A DNA stretch of 64,000 bases from Brasenia schreberi (taxonomy: Eukaryota; Streptophyta; Magnoliopsida; Nymphaeales; Cabombaceae): assembly GCA_036023115.1 (NCBI GenBank), contig JAYKKT010000059.1, forward strand, positions 4,006,001 through 4,070,000, in the 5' to 3' direction. Of the stretch, positions 1 to 11,700 are shown in pieces; position 1 is the first letter of the stretch, and every line of letters starts with the position of its first letter. The notes under the pieces were generated by a model. The model searched no databases. It was not told the DNA's origin and saw only the letters and a program-made list of their open reading frames with translations. The translations under genes and the position numbers were made by a program.

Positions 1-255
1 ATATATACGGTCTTTCCTTGTGCGATCACTCATCCATCTCAACATTTTTATTTCTGCTACAAATATCTTTTGCACGTGTTATGATTAACTACCCAATACT
101 CATAACCATAAAACATAGTAGGTCTAATTGTTTCTCTATAATATTTACCTTTCAACTTCAATGGTATCTTCTTATCGTATAGAATACCAGATGCCCCTCT
201 CCATTTTAACCAACAGACATTAATTCTATGCATAACATCTCAATCAATTTTTCCA
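1..255 (-). mobile_element. RTE-clade LINE 3'-region fragment
   Basis: This stretch matches, with scattered changes, the 3' part of the larger LINE at about 36255-36510 and the copy at 56560-56750, in the same minus orientation. It encodes broken pieces of the conserved segment after the reverse transcriptase (the AVDHQH and RPTMFYGSE region). It lies in an intron of the BTB gene and is cut by the window edge. Confidence 0.8.
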
Positions 256-267
256 TCACTACCATGT

Positions 268-326
268 TCTCTATATATATACACATATATATACATACAT
301 ATATATATACATACATACATATATAT

Positions 327-366
<40 letters not shown>
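268..366. repeat. (AT)n/(ATAC)n microsatellite
   Basis: Alternating TATATA and CATACATA runs. The long open frames here on both strands, rich in Tyr and Ile, are products of the repeat and not genes. Confidence 0.95.
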
Positions 367-705
367 CTGGCCCTGTGGGCCGGGTCATTCTGCCCTGCTC
401 CCTAAATGGGCCAGAATTGTCTGGCCTGGCCTTCTCTGGCCCTGACAAGGCCCATTTTAACATTTCGACCACTCTCACTTGGAAAGAAACCCATCAAGTT
501 TCATTTTCACCCACTCATTATGTAGCACTAACATTAATCCAACATATCAGGTATAGTGGCAAGTCTACAGAGTAATCGTACATGTACCACTCCTTGTTAA
601 ATCAATCTCCAAAGTACATCTTGTAGATATGTTTGAGTTGATGTAACTGCTTGTAATAGATTCACCAAATATGGAACAAGATTCAAATGGTTGCAAGTTT
701 CTCAC
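367..705. other. Intronic stretch of BTB gene, no further exon seen
   Basis: A short GC-richer segment (about 370-450) with repeated GGCC/CTGGCC words follows the microsatellite and looks like a transposon remnant. The rest is intron up to the donor at 705/706. I find no further BTB exon here. Confidence 0.5.
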
Positions 706-3700
706 CTGAAGCCATAGACCATCACAGACAGCCTTGCAAGGAAAACCTAGCTCCTCCAGTTGGCTCCTCGCATTAAGCAGTCCTTCAAATGACATGTTTG
801 AGTACAAAAGAGACCCACCCTCGAAAATGCTCATAAATGCATCATGGGCTTCTTCACACATGCCACATGTCTCCTTGATAGAAACTTTTACCTGCCTTCT
901 TCCTACTATTCGACCACCCCATGAATGGGGTTGAGACAGACTGTTTTTTCCCCATTCGCTGGACATGACCCCATTGCAGGATGACATAATGGAAAAGCAG
1001 CTCCTTGACTGATCACTTGAAAACCATGCATTGTGATCACTAATGTGAGCTGCACTACTTGCTCTGGCAGGTACCTCTGCAGCACCATCACTCCGATCTG
1101 CTCTATTTGCACTAATATCATTATTCATTTCAACACAAGTGCTACAACCAATGAACGGGTTCATGCTTATTGAATTGCTGAAACAAGCAGCCTCTTCCAT
1201 CTCGCCATCATAAGTGGAGCCTAGAACTTGCTGTGAACTTGACTCAAATTGAAGGTCTACACATTTGGAATCAGCATCAATACCAAAGTCTGCAATGCGA
1301 TCAGCAAGCTCACAGAGAATATTATCTGTGGTTTTATTTCCTTCATGCTTCTTCTGCAAACCAGCAGATCCTGCTTCATTTTGTACTAGTTGCTGATTAG
1401 AATTGCTATCTATCACGTTCTTTCCCTTCACTACCAATGGATTGAGTGCTGAACTCGACCCCAGATGACAACTCGCCGGTTCAGATAGCTCAACCTTATC
1501 GAAAGAACCTTTCGCCAGTAAGGCATAAAGTGCTAATTCAAACCTTGAGAATGAAAACATAAAGTCCATTATCTGATGGGAAACACCCCAAAGTTACAGA
1601 AAAAATCAAAGCAGTAAGATCTTAACTTACCTTTTCTCCTCGTTGGGTACCCATAATTCATCCACTGTAAGCAGAGCATGGAGTGTTTGGGAAGAGAGCT
1701 TTGGAAGCACCTACGGATCATGGACATGGGTTAAGTTTCTCTATGCATGTCAAACAAGAAATAAACAGACGAGTGAAAACCTGAATGGAAAAGGAAAAGA
1801 TTGAAGACCCAGATGTAATCAGAAAAGTTTGACATAATGAGATACCAAATATGTCAACCTTTAGAAGTTTACAAATGCCTTGCCTCAATATGTCAACTGT
1901 CCATCCTTAAAGTGTTACGCATTTTGTTGGCATTGTGTCCAACAACACATTATAAGGCAAATGAACAAAACATGCTGGAAAAAGTGAAGCTTTAGCTATA
2001 AACTGCTAAAAGAATCACATTTGGGGCTACACCAGGCTATATAGCAATGTGATTTGACTGAGGTTTTGTCCAAAACGATTTGAGAATGCCATCGTCCATG
2101 AAAAGGATCATGGTCATAACAGCAAGCAGCGTGTCTAACTCTAAAATCAAATCTCTAAGATCTACTCTTCAAGGTCCATTCAGACTATAATATACTATTG
2201 ATTGTACTCGTCGTACCTCTCTAAGTTCCTCATTGCCACTTTGACAAAGGTATCCCCAACAAGCACTTCTAACACGTTCCCCATGAATTCCATAATCTTG
2301 AGACTCCGCAAATATCTGAAATATAAAATAGTGGTTAAAGACCAATAATGCACGACACCATGCATTGGACAGTAATTATGAGAGCAGTTCTAACCTGGTA
2401 AGACAAAAAGTTTGTTGTCCACAGTTCAGATATAATAAAGTCCGTGCAGATGGCGCACAGATCCTACATATCGAAGTCAGAACAAAAGGTTATTATGCAA
2501 GCTTCCTTCCTTAACAAGAAACCCTGTATAGAGAATATTTGCAGCAAGGTTTATCAGAAATTAACCTGTAGGTCAAGAAATGATGCAGCAGCAAGAACAC
2601 GATATGCATTACTATCGTTAAGCTTTGGGTGACAGCCATAAAGATAAGCTAAGGCCATTGCAATGGCTTCAGAATTGACATTATCATCATCAATCTGCAG
2701 CGTTACTACAGGTGCCACTGCCTCTTTCCATGGTCCTTGAAGCATGTTCCTGACACCGTTTTCTCAAAAATCAGCTTAATATCAACAATCAACCTTAACA
2801 TATAACGGAATTTAGCTTAAGCACACAAGGATAACTACATATACAATCGATTTAACCCACAGAGACCAATAATCAACTTAATATAACAATCAGCGTTAAC
2901 ATATAAGAAAACATAAACTAAGCAAATAACCGAGTTTCACTAACAACCAGTGCGTGGTAAATAAGTATCCAATGTCAAAAATCGATATCATTTTCATCAG
3001 GAAGATCATTCGTCTAATCTACATGCACAATCAATTCAATCCACGAAGTGGGAAACCTGTAAGCAATAAATACAATGATCGCAAGATATGTGTGATAATT
3101 AACCAAGGATCACTTTTCCTGAGCTATAGCCTTTCGAAAGAAAAGCACATTGTTGCAATTTCTGAACTCGACGAGTTACATTCCTAAACAAGCTCATCAT
3201 GTGACGATGTGACGAATATGCCACCGATTTACCAACCAAAATCAAAACTCGTAGACGATAATGCTCTCATACATTCCCTCCATAAAAGTTAGAGGCCCGA
3301 ACTCATAAAGCAACATCACCGAAGAGAAACACTGAACCTGTTTCCGTGGGCGTGTCTAAAAAATTAGACGAGACGACACAGTACAATCGCGAAAACAATA
3401 CAAACACGTTTTGCCCAGGATGTGGGGGAACTGGGGAAATTCACGAAAAGAAGCATAAATTCAGAAACTAGGTAAGAAATTATGTGTATTGCCTGAAGTA
3501 AGAGCTACGAGAGAGGATGAGGCGGTGGAGGCGATACGTCGACCCCATGGCCTGAAGAACGATATCGGAGAACGCCCCAGAATTGAAACCCTCAATCTGG
3601 ATGTGGTCGCAGAGAGAGGTGAGGTTGCAATCGAGCGCTCGAAGCTCGCCACTGCTCCGATCGTTATCGGGCGGAAGCGGAGAGTTCGCGGCCGTTGTCG

Positions 3701-3752
3701 TTGCCATTTTCAGATTGTTAAAAGATCGATGATGACTGAATTGGCCATCCAT
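706..3752 (-). CDS. BTB/POZ domain protein (germ cell-less-like), 3' end beyond left edge
   Basis: Six coding exons join in frame on the minus strand: 3752-3493, 2749-2566, 2463-2395, 2315-2217, 1710-1631 and 1543-706, giving 510 codons. The last ends at a GT donor (CAG/GTGAG), so the gene continues past position 1. Residues about 40-150 form a BTB/POZ fold (SDIVLQAMGSTYRLHRLILS, then RSSYFRNMLQGPWKEA, then ALAYLYG). A BACK-like stretch follows (ELWTTNFLSYQ, GERVRSACWGYLCQ, VLPKLSSQTLHALL), then a serine/asparagine-rich region. BTB proteins of this type commonly act as dimerising adaptors for Cullin-3 ligases or transcription complexes; that role is inferred here. I chose the ATG at 3752 (MDGQFSHH); the methionines at 3872 and 3707 are in-frame alternatives. 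Exon 1 appears to end at a GC donor. The intron after 706 holds a LINE fragment and a microsatellite. Confidence 0.85.
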
Positions 3753-3842
3753 CTCTCCTCCTCTACCGCCTCTCCCTCTTTCCTTTTCATACGCAACCAC
3801 TGCGTAGAAGTAGATGAGCACACACACACACAGGAGATCCTT

Positions 3843-4165
3843 AGAAATCAAAAGATAAAAGGAGAAAGACACACATCAGAGGAAAGTGGGTGAAATTGAA
3901 CCCTTCCAATGAGAGTGTGCGTGTCTGTGTGTGAGAGAGACAGAGAGAGGGAGAGAGATCAATAAATGAAAACGCCCATTAGGGAAGTTGGACGCAGGAA
4001 ACCACCCTACTCACTGAGAGAGAAATCAAAACATAAAAATGAGAAAGACAACCATCTGAGGTGGGTGAATTGCACCCTACCAATGAGAGAGAGTAATAAA
4101 CGAAAACGACAATTAGAGAAGATGGAGATGGATGCAGGAAAACACCCTACTCCACCAAAAGAGAG
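3843..4165. repeat. 178-bp tandem duplication at the 5' flank of the BTB gene
   Basis: The segment starting GAAATCAAAA at 3844 recurs at 4022. The words GAGAAAGACA, GGTGGGTGAA, CCAATGAGAG, AAAACG and CACCCTACTC keep the same order in both copies. Copy 1 carries an extra GT/GA-rich insert around 3910-3955. The duplication sits immediately upstream of the BTB start codon and probably covers its 5' UTR and promoter. Confidence 0.8.
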
Positions 4166-4504
4166 AGAGAGAGAAGGGGTTGCGGGGGGACGTTTGCTCG
4201 GATCCCGTAGCACCAATTGCTACAAAAAAGAATCAGTGGCTGCTGGGTCCTTTGGTCAGGGGAGCATCTCATCCAAACGAACACCCTATTCATAGTATAG
4301 GAGTGCCCCGTGGGACCATAGACCCTACAATTCTCGGCCCTTGCCCCCTTGTCTGGCTCGCCCACTGAATCAGCCCGGACCCTTAACGGGCAGAAGGACC
4401 ATCCAACTCTTGTTTCACGAGCATCCTTACACCCTGCAACCAAAGGACTATTATGCTCTTCCATGTTATACAATTATTGAGCATTCAATGCCTGATTGAT
4501 CTTT

Positions 4505-4630
4505 TTTCTTTTTCTTTTTTTTTTGTTACAAGAAAAGGACGAAGCCCAACACACACATGTACCTTCCCAGAGTCAAAATCTGGTGCAAAAGTGCCTTAGC
4601 ATTGAGCTAAAGCTCTCAGTGCAAGGCCTA
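4505..4630 (-). mobile_element. tRNA-derived SINE (family A)
   Basis: Read on the minus strand, this has an A-box-like segment (GAGCTTTAGCTCAATGC), a weak B box, the conserved end GGGCTTCGTCC...TCTTGTAAC, and an A-rich tail. A perfect 10-bp duplication ATTGATCTTT flanks it (4495-4504 and 4631-4640). Aligned by eye it is the same family as 7358-7472 and 60609-60744. Confidence 0.8.
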
Positions 4631-5402
4631 ATTGATCTTTATCTATATATAAATAGGATTAGTAAACAAAACCAAACTGGTTGCAGTTCGGCTCATCCAA
4701 CAACTTCTTCATGTTTGGTTCATGACCTCAACTAGCAGAATCCTATCAACATATTCGACTGAGTTCAGTTTGTGAAGCAAATCAAGTTGATCCAGTTGTG
4801 GTACTTATTTCGCTCAGGCCGCCATGACTCAAGGGTGACTCATGGTATATAAGCATGTACTAATTTCTCTCTCTCTAAATATATGTATATATGGAGATTG
4901 GTTCACTTCTACTAGTTCAGCTTCGACTTTCAAACCATGAACCAAACCATACAACCTTCTTTTGATCTGTTTGAAGTGGAAGCACAAAGCTAGGAAACCA
5001 AGCAAAGAAGCCAAACTTTGAGTTCAAGTGTCCTATGTAATACATACTGCAGCCTTTAATTGAAAATATTTATAATTACAATACTTTTATTAACTCAAAT
5101 AATGCAACCATGAGAGCCTCTTGGTATAAAATGTAGTAAAAGTTTACATTTAGCTAATCCTTTGCTAATTTGAAATTATTTTCATGATAATCTGAATGTT
5201 TTGAAGATCGTTCAAGGGAGAACACGAAGAAGTCGAGCAGACGGCATCTTTTGCCTCGCAGGCCTTAGCACTGGGTAAATGGGGCTTCACCAGGCTGGCA
5301 AGGATTCACTTTCATTGTTTTGAAAGGCAAGTGGGTGTCATCGAGTCAGTCGAATGCCCTGAGTATCGAACTCATCACCTTTATATACTTAGTTGCGTAC
5401 AG

Positions 5403-5464
<62 letters not shown>
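5403..5464. repeat. (AC)n(AT)n microsatellite
   Basis: About 13 AC units run directly into about 18 AT units and abut the left arm of the hairpin that follows. Confidence 0.95.
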
Positions 5465-5468
<4 letters not shown>

Positions 5469-5637
5469 AATGCTTCGGTGGAAAAAATAAATTTATACTC
5501 ACATTCTATATATTGATTTCCTTTATATCCCCCCCATACACACACACATTTTTTCGGGGCAACTGGGGGGATATAAAGGAAATCAATATAGAAAATCTGA
5601 GTATAAATTTATTTTTTCCATCGAAACATTACATATA
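5461..5637. repeat. Long inverted repeat (hairpin / foldback element)
   Basis: The left arm (5461-5535) and right arm (5565-5637) are reverse complements over about 75 nt with only a handful of differences. The arms share the core GGAAAAAATAAATTTATACT and the inner end GATTTCCTTTATATCCCCCC. The loop is about 29 nt. The structure has no coding potential. It resembles a foldback MITE; the hairpin length would also suit a small-RNA precursor. Confidence 0.85.
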
Positions 5638-5817
5638 TGTATAGTGCAACTTAGGCAAGTTGCAAGCCATCTTCAAAGGGATATTGTCAAATTAAATGTA
5701 CGATCAGATTGTTTGGATGCGTTCGTGGAAATATCTGTCAAGTGAGTAGTCTGTGATCCTGTAACTGCAAGGAATCAACATATGTTTTGCTACATTTAAA
5801 TTATTAAATAGCAGAAG

Positions 5818-5911
5818 CACTTAGAGCGTCAGCTTACCTGGCATGGGGCTTGACTCACAAGACGTGAGTTTGATACCCATTATGCATGCGTGGCTTCAGT
5901 CCCCTGTTGTA

Positions 5912-5912
<1 letters not shown>
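5818..5912 (+). mobile_element. tRNA-derived SINE (family B), truncated by microsatellite
   Basis: The head (AGAGCGTCAGCTTACCTGGC), a B-box-like GTGAGTTTGATACCC, and the end GTGGCTTCAGTCCCCTGTTG match the reverse complement of 19438-19566. The 3' tail is an (AT)n(AG)n microsatellite, suggesting the tail seeded it. Confidence 0.65.

Positions 5913-5957
<45 letters not shown>
5911..5957. repeat. (AT)n(AG)n microsatellite
   Basis: About 13 TA units followed by about 11 GA units, in the same order as at 33892 and 34795. Confidence 0.95.
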
Positions 5958-5959
<2 letters not shown>

Positions 5960-6324
5960 TAGGATACTTGCTTAAACATTCTCAAAGATTTCAACCATTC
6001 AATCATGACAATAAGTGAGTGAGATCTTTGAGTCAAAATACAACTTATACAAGTGTATTTATTGCAACCATAAAAGTACCAACATTGAATTTCAAATGTG
6101 TTGAGATTTAAAAGCATGTTTAAGATTAATGTATGCATAGACTATGCTATATATATGAAACTCATATTCTGCCCACCACTCACGTTATTCGCCAATTGTT
6201 TTTGGGAGTATGAGTGTAATTTTAAAAGTGATAAGGATATTTAAAAAAATAATGAAAGCCAACTTTATTACACTCATGCTATAGAAAATAATAACTAAAC
6301 AATATCAATGGTAGACAAGATTCA

Positions 6325-6325
6325 G

Positions 6326-6396
<71 letters not shown>
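6325..6396. repeat. (CT)n(AT)n(GT)n microsatellite
   Basis: Three dinucleotide blocks in a row: CT, then AT, then GT. Confidence 0.95.
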
Positions 6397-7357
6397 ATGT
6401 GAGTGAAAAGTCTAATATGTTTGGAGTGTTATATGCTTAATTGGATTCAAAAATAAAAAAGTAAAAAGTATTTACTTTTTGTAGTTGGTACTTGGTACTT
6501 GGTTCACTTCATGCTTTTGAACTCAACCACCCATGTTAAGAGGATGAATATACATGCGATACCATGTTGAGTTTGGTAAGTGTATCCTCTTGGTTTTGTC
6601 CTAAAAAAAAAATCAGTATCAACAACTGAGTTTCTTTTTCTCTACAATTACTTTACAACTTGATATTGTAAATGTAGGTGAAGCCACTATTAGGCCAATG
6701 GGTTGCATGCCTGTACTTAAGCCAGCTAAGGCGTCGGTGTTGGAAGCATCGAACAAAGCTAGCTCATTATTATTATTATTATTATATATACACACACCTC
6801 CCATCATACACAAAGAAAGAGAGGTCACATCATGTCAAATCAGCCTTAAATCACTATAATTCAACTTAGAATACAGGCTTTCCAGATGGAATATTAGTAA
6901 AAAAAAGCAGCAATTAATATTTGAGATTTTTATGGAAAACTAGATAATTAGTTTTTTTTCCTATTGAAGAAACTCTCTTCCACGGCGATCCAGGGCAAAA
7001 CTCAGGCCCACTATGATGAGCACTGACTTGCACAAGATGGTAAAACCCGATGGGAATCGAGCTCTTAAACACTCGTTTAGCAGTTGTGGGACCTTTCCAC
7101 TATCTCCTACATAGATATGGATGCAGGTCATGAAAATGATAAAATCAAAATTGATAGAATATGATCACAACAATATATATAAAGAGAGAGAAAAGGGCGC
7201 GGTAAGACTCAGTAGATACAAACATATCATATTTTATAATGATTGAGTATTATGACAGTTGAATATAAACACTTTTTAAGAAGAGGAGGTGAAGGATATA
7301 AAGTAATAATGGGTCAATATTCAACTTAGTATCCCGTCGCATTACTCTTAAGGCACT

Positions 7358-7472
7358 TTTTTTTTGTTACAAGAGGAGGCTGAAGCCTAACACACCCTCT
7401 GCGAGTCGAACTCCCACCAATAAAAACAGCACTAAAGCGTCTTCCCGTTGAGCCAATGCTCTTGGTGCCTTG
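7358..7472 (-). mobile_element. tRNA-derived SINE (family A)
   Basis: On the minus strand it carries an A-box-like AGAGCATTGGCTCAACGG, a clear B box (GAGTTCGACTC), the conserved end GTTAGGCTTCAGCCTCCTCT-TGTAAC, and a poly-A tail. The flanks TAAGGCACT (7349-7357) and TAAGGTACT (7473-7481) are a target-site duplication with one mismatch. Confidence 0.85.
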
Positions 7473-8734
7473 TAAGGTACTATTTTAGTTTACAATTCTC
7501 AAGTATCGTGGTGTCAACTCCACAACACACAAAGTGGAAGCTTGCAAAACCAGTGGGGCACTCCTTTTTAGGACTCTTCTTTTCTAGAATTGTTAGTTTT
7601 TCACTCACATGATCGAGTGATCAAGCAATGTAATTAATCTATAAAAGGTGTTGACGAATTAATCTAAAGACTAGCATGTCATAAATCTAATTTTGTAGTT
7701 AAATTAGGACGAGAAAATCTTAGGCACCTTATCCTCTTCATTGGCACCCCATATTCTTAAAGTATGCTATTGCTGGTAGGAATATAATGGGTGGTAGGGT
7801 TCTGTCTTGCCCCACTTGCCTCTGGAAAAAGAAAAGGGGTCTCTAGCAGTAGGGTGTGCATAGATCAGTTTTGATCGAACTGAATTAAGTAAAAATGAAA
7901 TGATTTTAAAAGTCGACAACTGAAATTGAGATGAATAATATAAGTAAAAACATACTTACAAACGTGTATATATATTTATATAACCATGAAAATCTTTCAC
8001 TAAGCAAAAGAATCACTTCTCACCTCATTTATATAATTATGTCAGCAGTTATAATAGGCTTCCACCACATTGAGTGTAAGAAATTAAGAACTATGATGTT
8101 GGAAGAGGCCTTGTAAACATAGCTCGCTATATTGGTTATTTGATTTAATCGGGTTTAGATCCTTGAAACCGAACCCAACCGATAAACCAAAGCTTAATAA
8201 AATTGTAAATTGAAACCCAACAGAGTTACAAATTTAGTTTGGCTTAGTTCGGCTATGCGGTTATATCCAAATAATGCTCACCCTAAGCATCAAAGAAGCA
8301 AAAAAATTGTTGAATGTCATTAATAAACCAAAAACATGTCTAAAATGTTGGATCCAACATTTTATCTTTTTAAGAAAGAAATAAATTTTAATAGCAAGCA
8401 ATCGCACGGCATTTGAATAATGGCACGCGCACAAAATATAAATAATAATTTTATTATGTTCAATGGCATCGTATTCAAGGAGGGCGAGTTTGGCACCATC
8501 CATCTGTAAGATGGAGGGCATCGGATAGAGTACACGTATAAGTTATGGGAACATTGAAACAAATTATTTAAATGCCCCAAGTTTGATGTTTCCATGAAGA
8601 ATGTGTTCTTCGTTGATGGGAGGCTAAATGCGAGGACTGTCAACAAATATCCAGACTTCCGCAGGAAAAATGTCGTGGTCGTTATTCTCGTGATCTCGAC
8701 TCGATAGTTGCGGAGAGAGAGTGAGAGAGAAGAG

Positions 8735-11700
8735 ATGGGGACGGTGATGAAGCACGCCTCCACCTTCCTTCTTCCCTCTCTACCCGAGGAAAACCCAAGC
8801 CGGAGCTTTGCTCTCGTCGTTCTCAATCACCAACTTCCCGTCTTCACTCCTCTCCTCTGGAAACACGGTAAAGACCCGCTCTCTTTCGGTTCTCGTGGAC
8901 TTTTTCCTGTTTCCTTTGAATTCGTGGTTGTTGGAGTTCCTTATTTTGCTTCATCAGATCGTTTTTCTTCTGGGGAGTCGGGGATTTGTAGTGTTTGATG
9001 GGACCGGGATTCAATAATTCATGGTTTTCCTTTTACCATTCGTTTCTGATTCTTGGTCATAGAATTTTAAATCTGGAACCGCTGTTCCTTGAAACCGGGG
9101 TTTACTTCCTGATCAGGAGAACTGATTTCCTAGCTGCCCAATTAAAGGGGATTATTCTTTATTTGATTATGTTAAGTTGAACTTTGAGCTTTGTATAACA
9201 CGGGGAGCATTGGGGTTGTAGAGCAGCACAATTGCGAGTCTGCGCGGATGGAGGCGCGAATCGTGTCTACGACGAGATGCCCAGACTCTTGTCTGATGAG
9301 GATCCTATGGATGTTCGCTCAAGGTAAAGGAACAAATTGTTTCTATGCAACCGTTATGTTCATAGCTGTTAAAGATTAGCGTTGTATAGTAAGAGTTGTA
9401 ATGATGACAATATGCATTTAGAAAAACTTTTGAACTTAAAAGGAAATGGGAAACTTCACTTATGCTTTCTGGATACCCCAGGCACACCATTCACTGTGCT
9501 ATATGGCATGGGGTCCCACCTAGCTTCCCTGCCCTACCTCAAGGGATGGATGTGTTAGGATAAAAGTTCTAAAGCTCCTCTCCTCTCCTGAATTATGAAG
9601 TACACCTTGGTTCTAAGAATGGAGACATACGAACGCCTTCTTTAGTAAAAGAACAACGCCTCTAACTAAAAAGTAAGACAAAGATATCATATATGAAAAA
9701 GAGCGCGATGTAAAGCATCTAACTGCATCAAGATCTTGCGTACTTGAAGTTATAGATGCAATACAAAAAGTGAAGAGTTTAAGATCTGAATTTTATCAAG
9801 CAATCCATCCAAACAAATTAAAATTTTGATGATTTCAGTTATTATCAATTTGCTGACTTTCACATCCTATTGGTCTAGTTTTTCAAATTTCCTCTAGAAT
9901 CTAATGGCTATTGGAACCTCTGATCCGATTCTTAAGTCACAAGATTAGATTGGTTCCTATTGTGAGAATTAGAAGTTTTTTATTTGCCATTATGCATGGA
10001 CTATGAATAACAGAAGTCCCTTCTCCTAGTTTTCAAATGTATCCATATGTATGTCTTGTGCACATAAATCATCTGTGATAGTATAACACATATCAAATGT
10101 AGTTTCTTTTGCTTTTTTTTGTAAAGGAGTTTGCTCATTATCACTTCACTTAGCTTATGCTTTTTATGAGTTCATACAAATGTCAAACAGATGATCTGCT
10201 CATAAAACACATTCTTAACTCAATATTATGGTCACAAATTATGTCAGAGTAGCTGAAATGAATTTGGATGGCTTCCACCTTCTTCCATGTCAATGTTGTT
10301 TCAAGATATCGTGATAAGCCTTTAGAACCTCTTAAATGAACTTCAGCGACTGTAAAAGATTTGACCCAACTATTCTATTGTTGCCATATTTCAGAAGCAT
10401 ATCTTCACAGCCTCTTTCCTATTTCCAGAAAAAAGATTATGTTCATATTCAGGTTTCCTCAGTTCTCTTCTTACCTGCTCTTTAAGGCTGCTAGCCATAT
10501 GGACGAATCTGCTCCTTTATAGAAACTCCATTGTCATCTTTTTGTGCAATCTAGTTCTTCATCTTTACTTTCTTTCCCTTTCTCTGTGACATTTGTGATT
10601 TTCCTTTTATGGAACCAGTCAGTGGAGCCTCAGTTTTGCAGTCACAATTTTGGAAATTTTGCTGAATGCTGAAGTTATTCGCTTATTTCCTTCAATCTAC
10701 ATGTCATTCATTTTGTTGAAGCACCATTTTCTTCTCCCAGGCAGGATGGAGACTCATGGTTATCTTTTTAGTCTCCTTTTTTCTCTTTCTTGCAAGATCC
10801 TGAAATTATCTTTATTGGAACTGATATGTAGAAACACCATTCCTTGGTTATTGTAATCTTGAGAAGGTTATTTTATGCTGTAATTTCCCTTCTTATTTTG
10901 GCAACTGCAGTTGACAATCAACTATTTCTTTTGTCTTTTCGTGTTGTCAGATACAAGCCAGATGTGATAAAGGGTGATATGGACTCGATTAGGACGGAAG
11001 TGCAGAGCTTTTACACCGATTTGGTACTTCATCCTGTTTCTTTGATCTGTTTCTTTTTTGTTATTTCTTCATCAAATGAGAAACTGCTTTTGAGAGTTCC
11101 GAAGTAAACTGTTTATGTTGTGAGAAATTTTCTTTGAGAAACCATTAAAAAAATCACATTAAATGCCAAATGAAGCATGAATGACCAAATTATATTTGTT
11201 AACAGCTTTTCTACCAATTCTGTTTGCACATAAAATCTTTTGTCTGGAGATCTTAACTGGCTTTATGTGTATGACAGGGGACAGAAATAGTTGATGAATC
11301 ACACGATCAAGATACTACGGATCTTCACAAATGTGTATCGTTCATCAGAAATGTCATCCCTGACCTTGAGCAGTCTAGTGTAAGTTGTACTTATAACCTT
11401 TGGCTAGTTATGAAAGTCACCCCACTCTTTTTTTTTCATTGAACGGACAAAGCAACTTTATACACAAATCACTGTACAAAAGTTCTGTACAAAACTCAGT
11501 GATGGGACACACCTCTGACTTCCTCCCTTAGTAAATACCTTAACTCACTAAGGAGCTATCCATACCAAAAATTCAATGTCCATCTGTACACTTATGCTAG
11601 CCAAAATATCAGCAGCTTTGTATGGATCTGTGTGAAATTATCAGCAGTAATCAAATTCACTGCCTCCAGTAAATCTGTTTCCCACCGAATATTCCTAAAG

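Larger units (their letters stand above)
4166..8734. other. Intergenic, repeat-rich, no gene recognised
   Basis: About 4.5 kb between the divergent BTB and thiamine pyrophosphokinase genes. It contains a GC-richer unidentified stretch (4190-4470), three SINE copies, composite microsatellites and a large hairpin, all listed separately. The open frames here are short and match no family I know. The 8150-8260 part is rich in AACC-type words like other degraded repeats in the window. Confidence 0.6.

Noticed and set aside
206..575. Open frames on both strands rich in Tyr/Ile/His
   Set aside because: They are translations of the (AT)n/(ATAC)n microsatellite.
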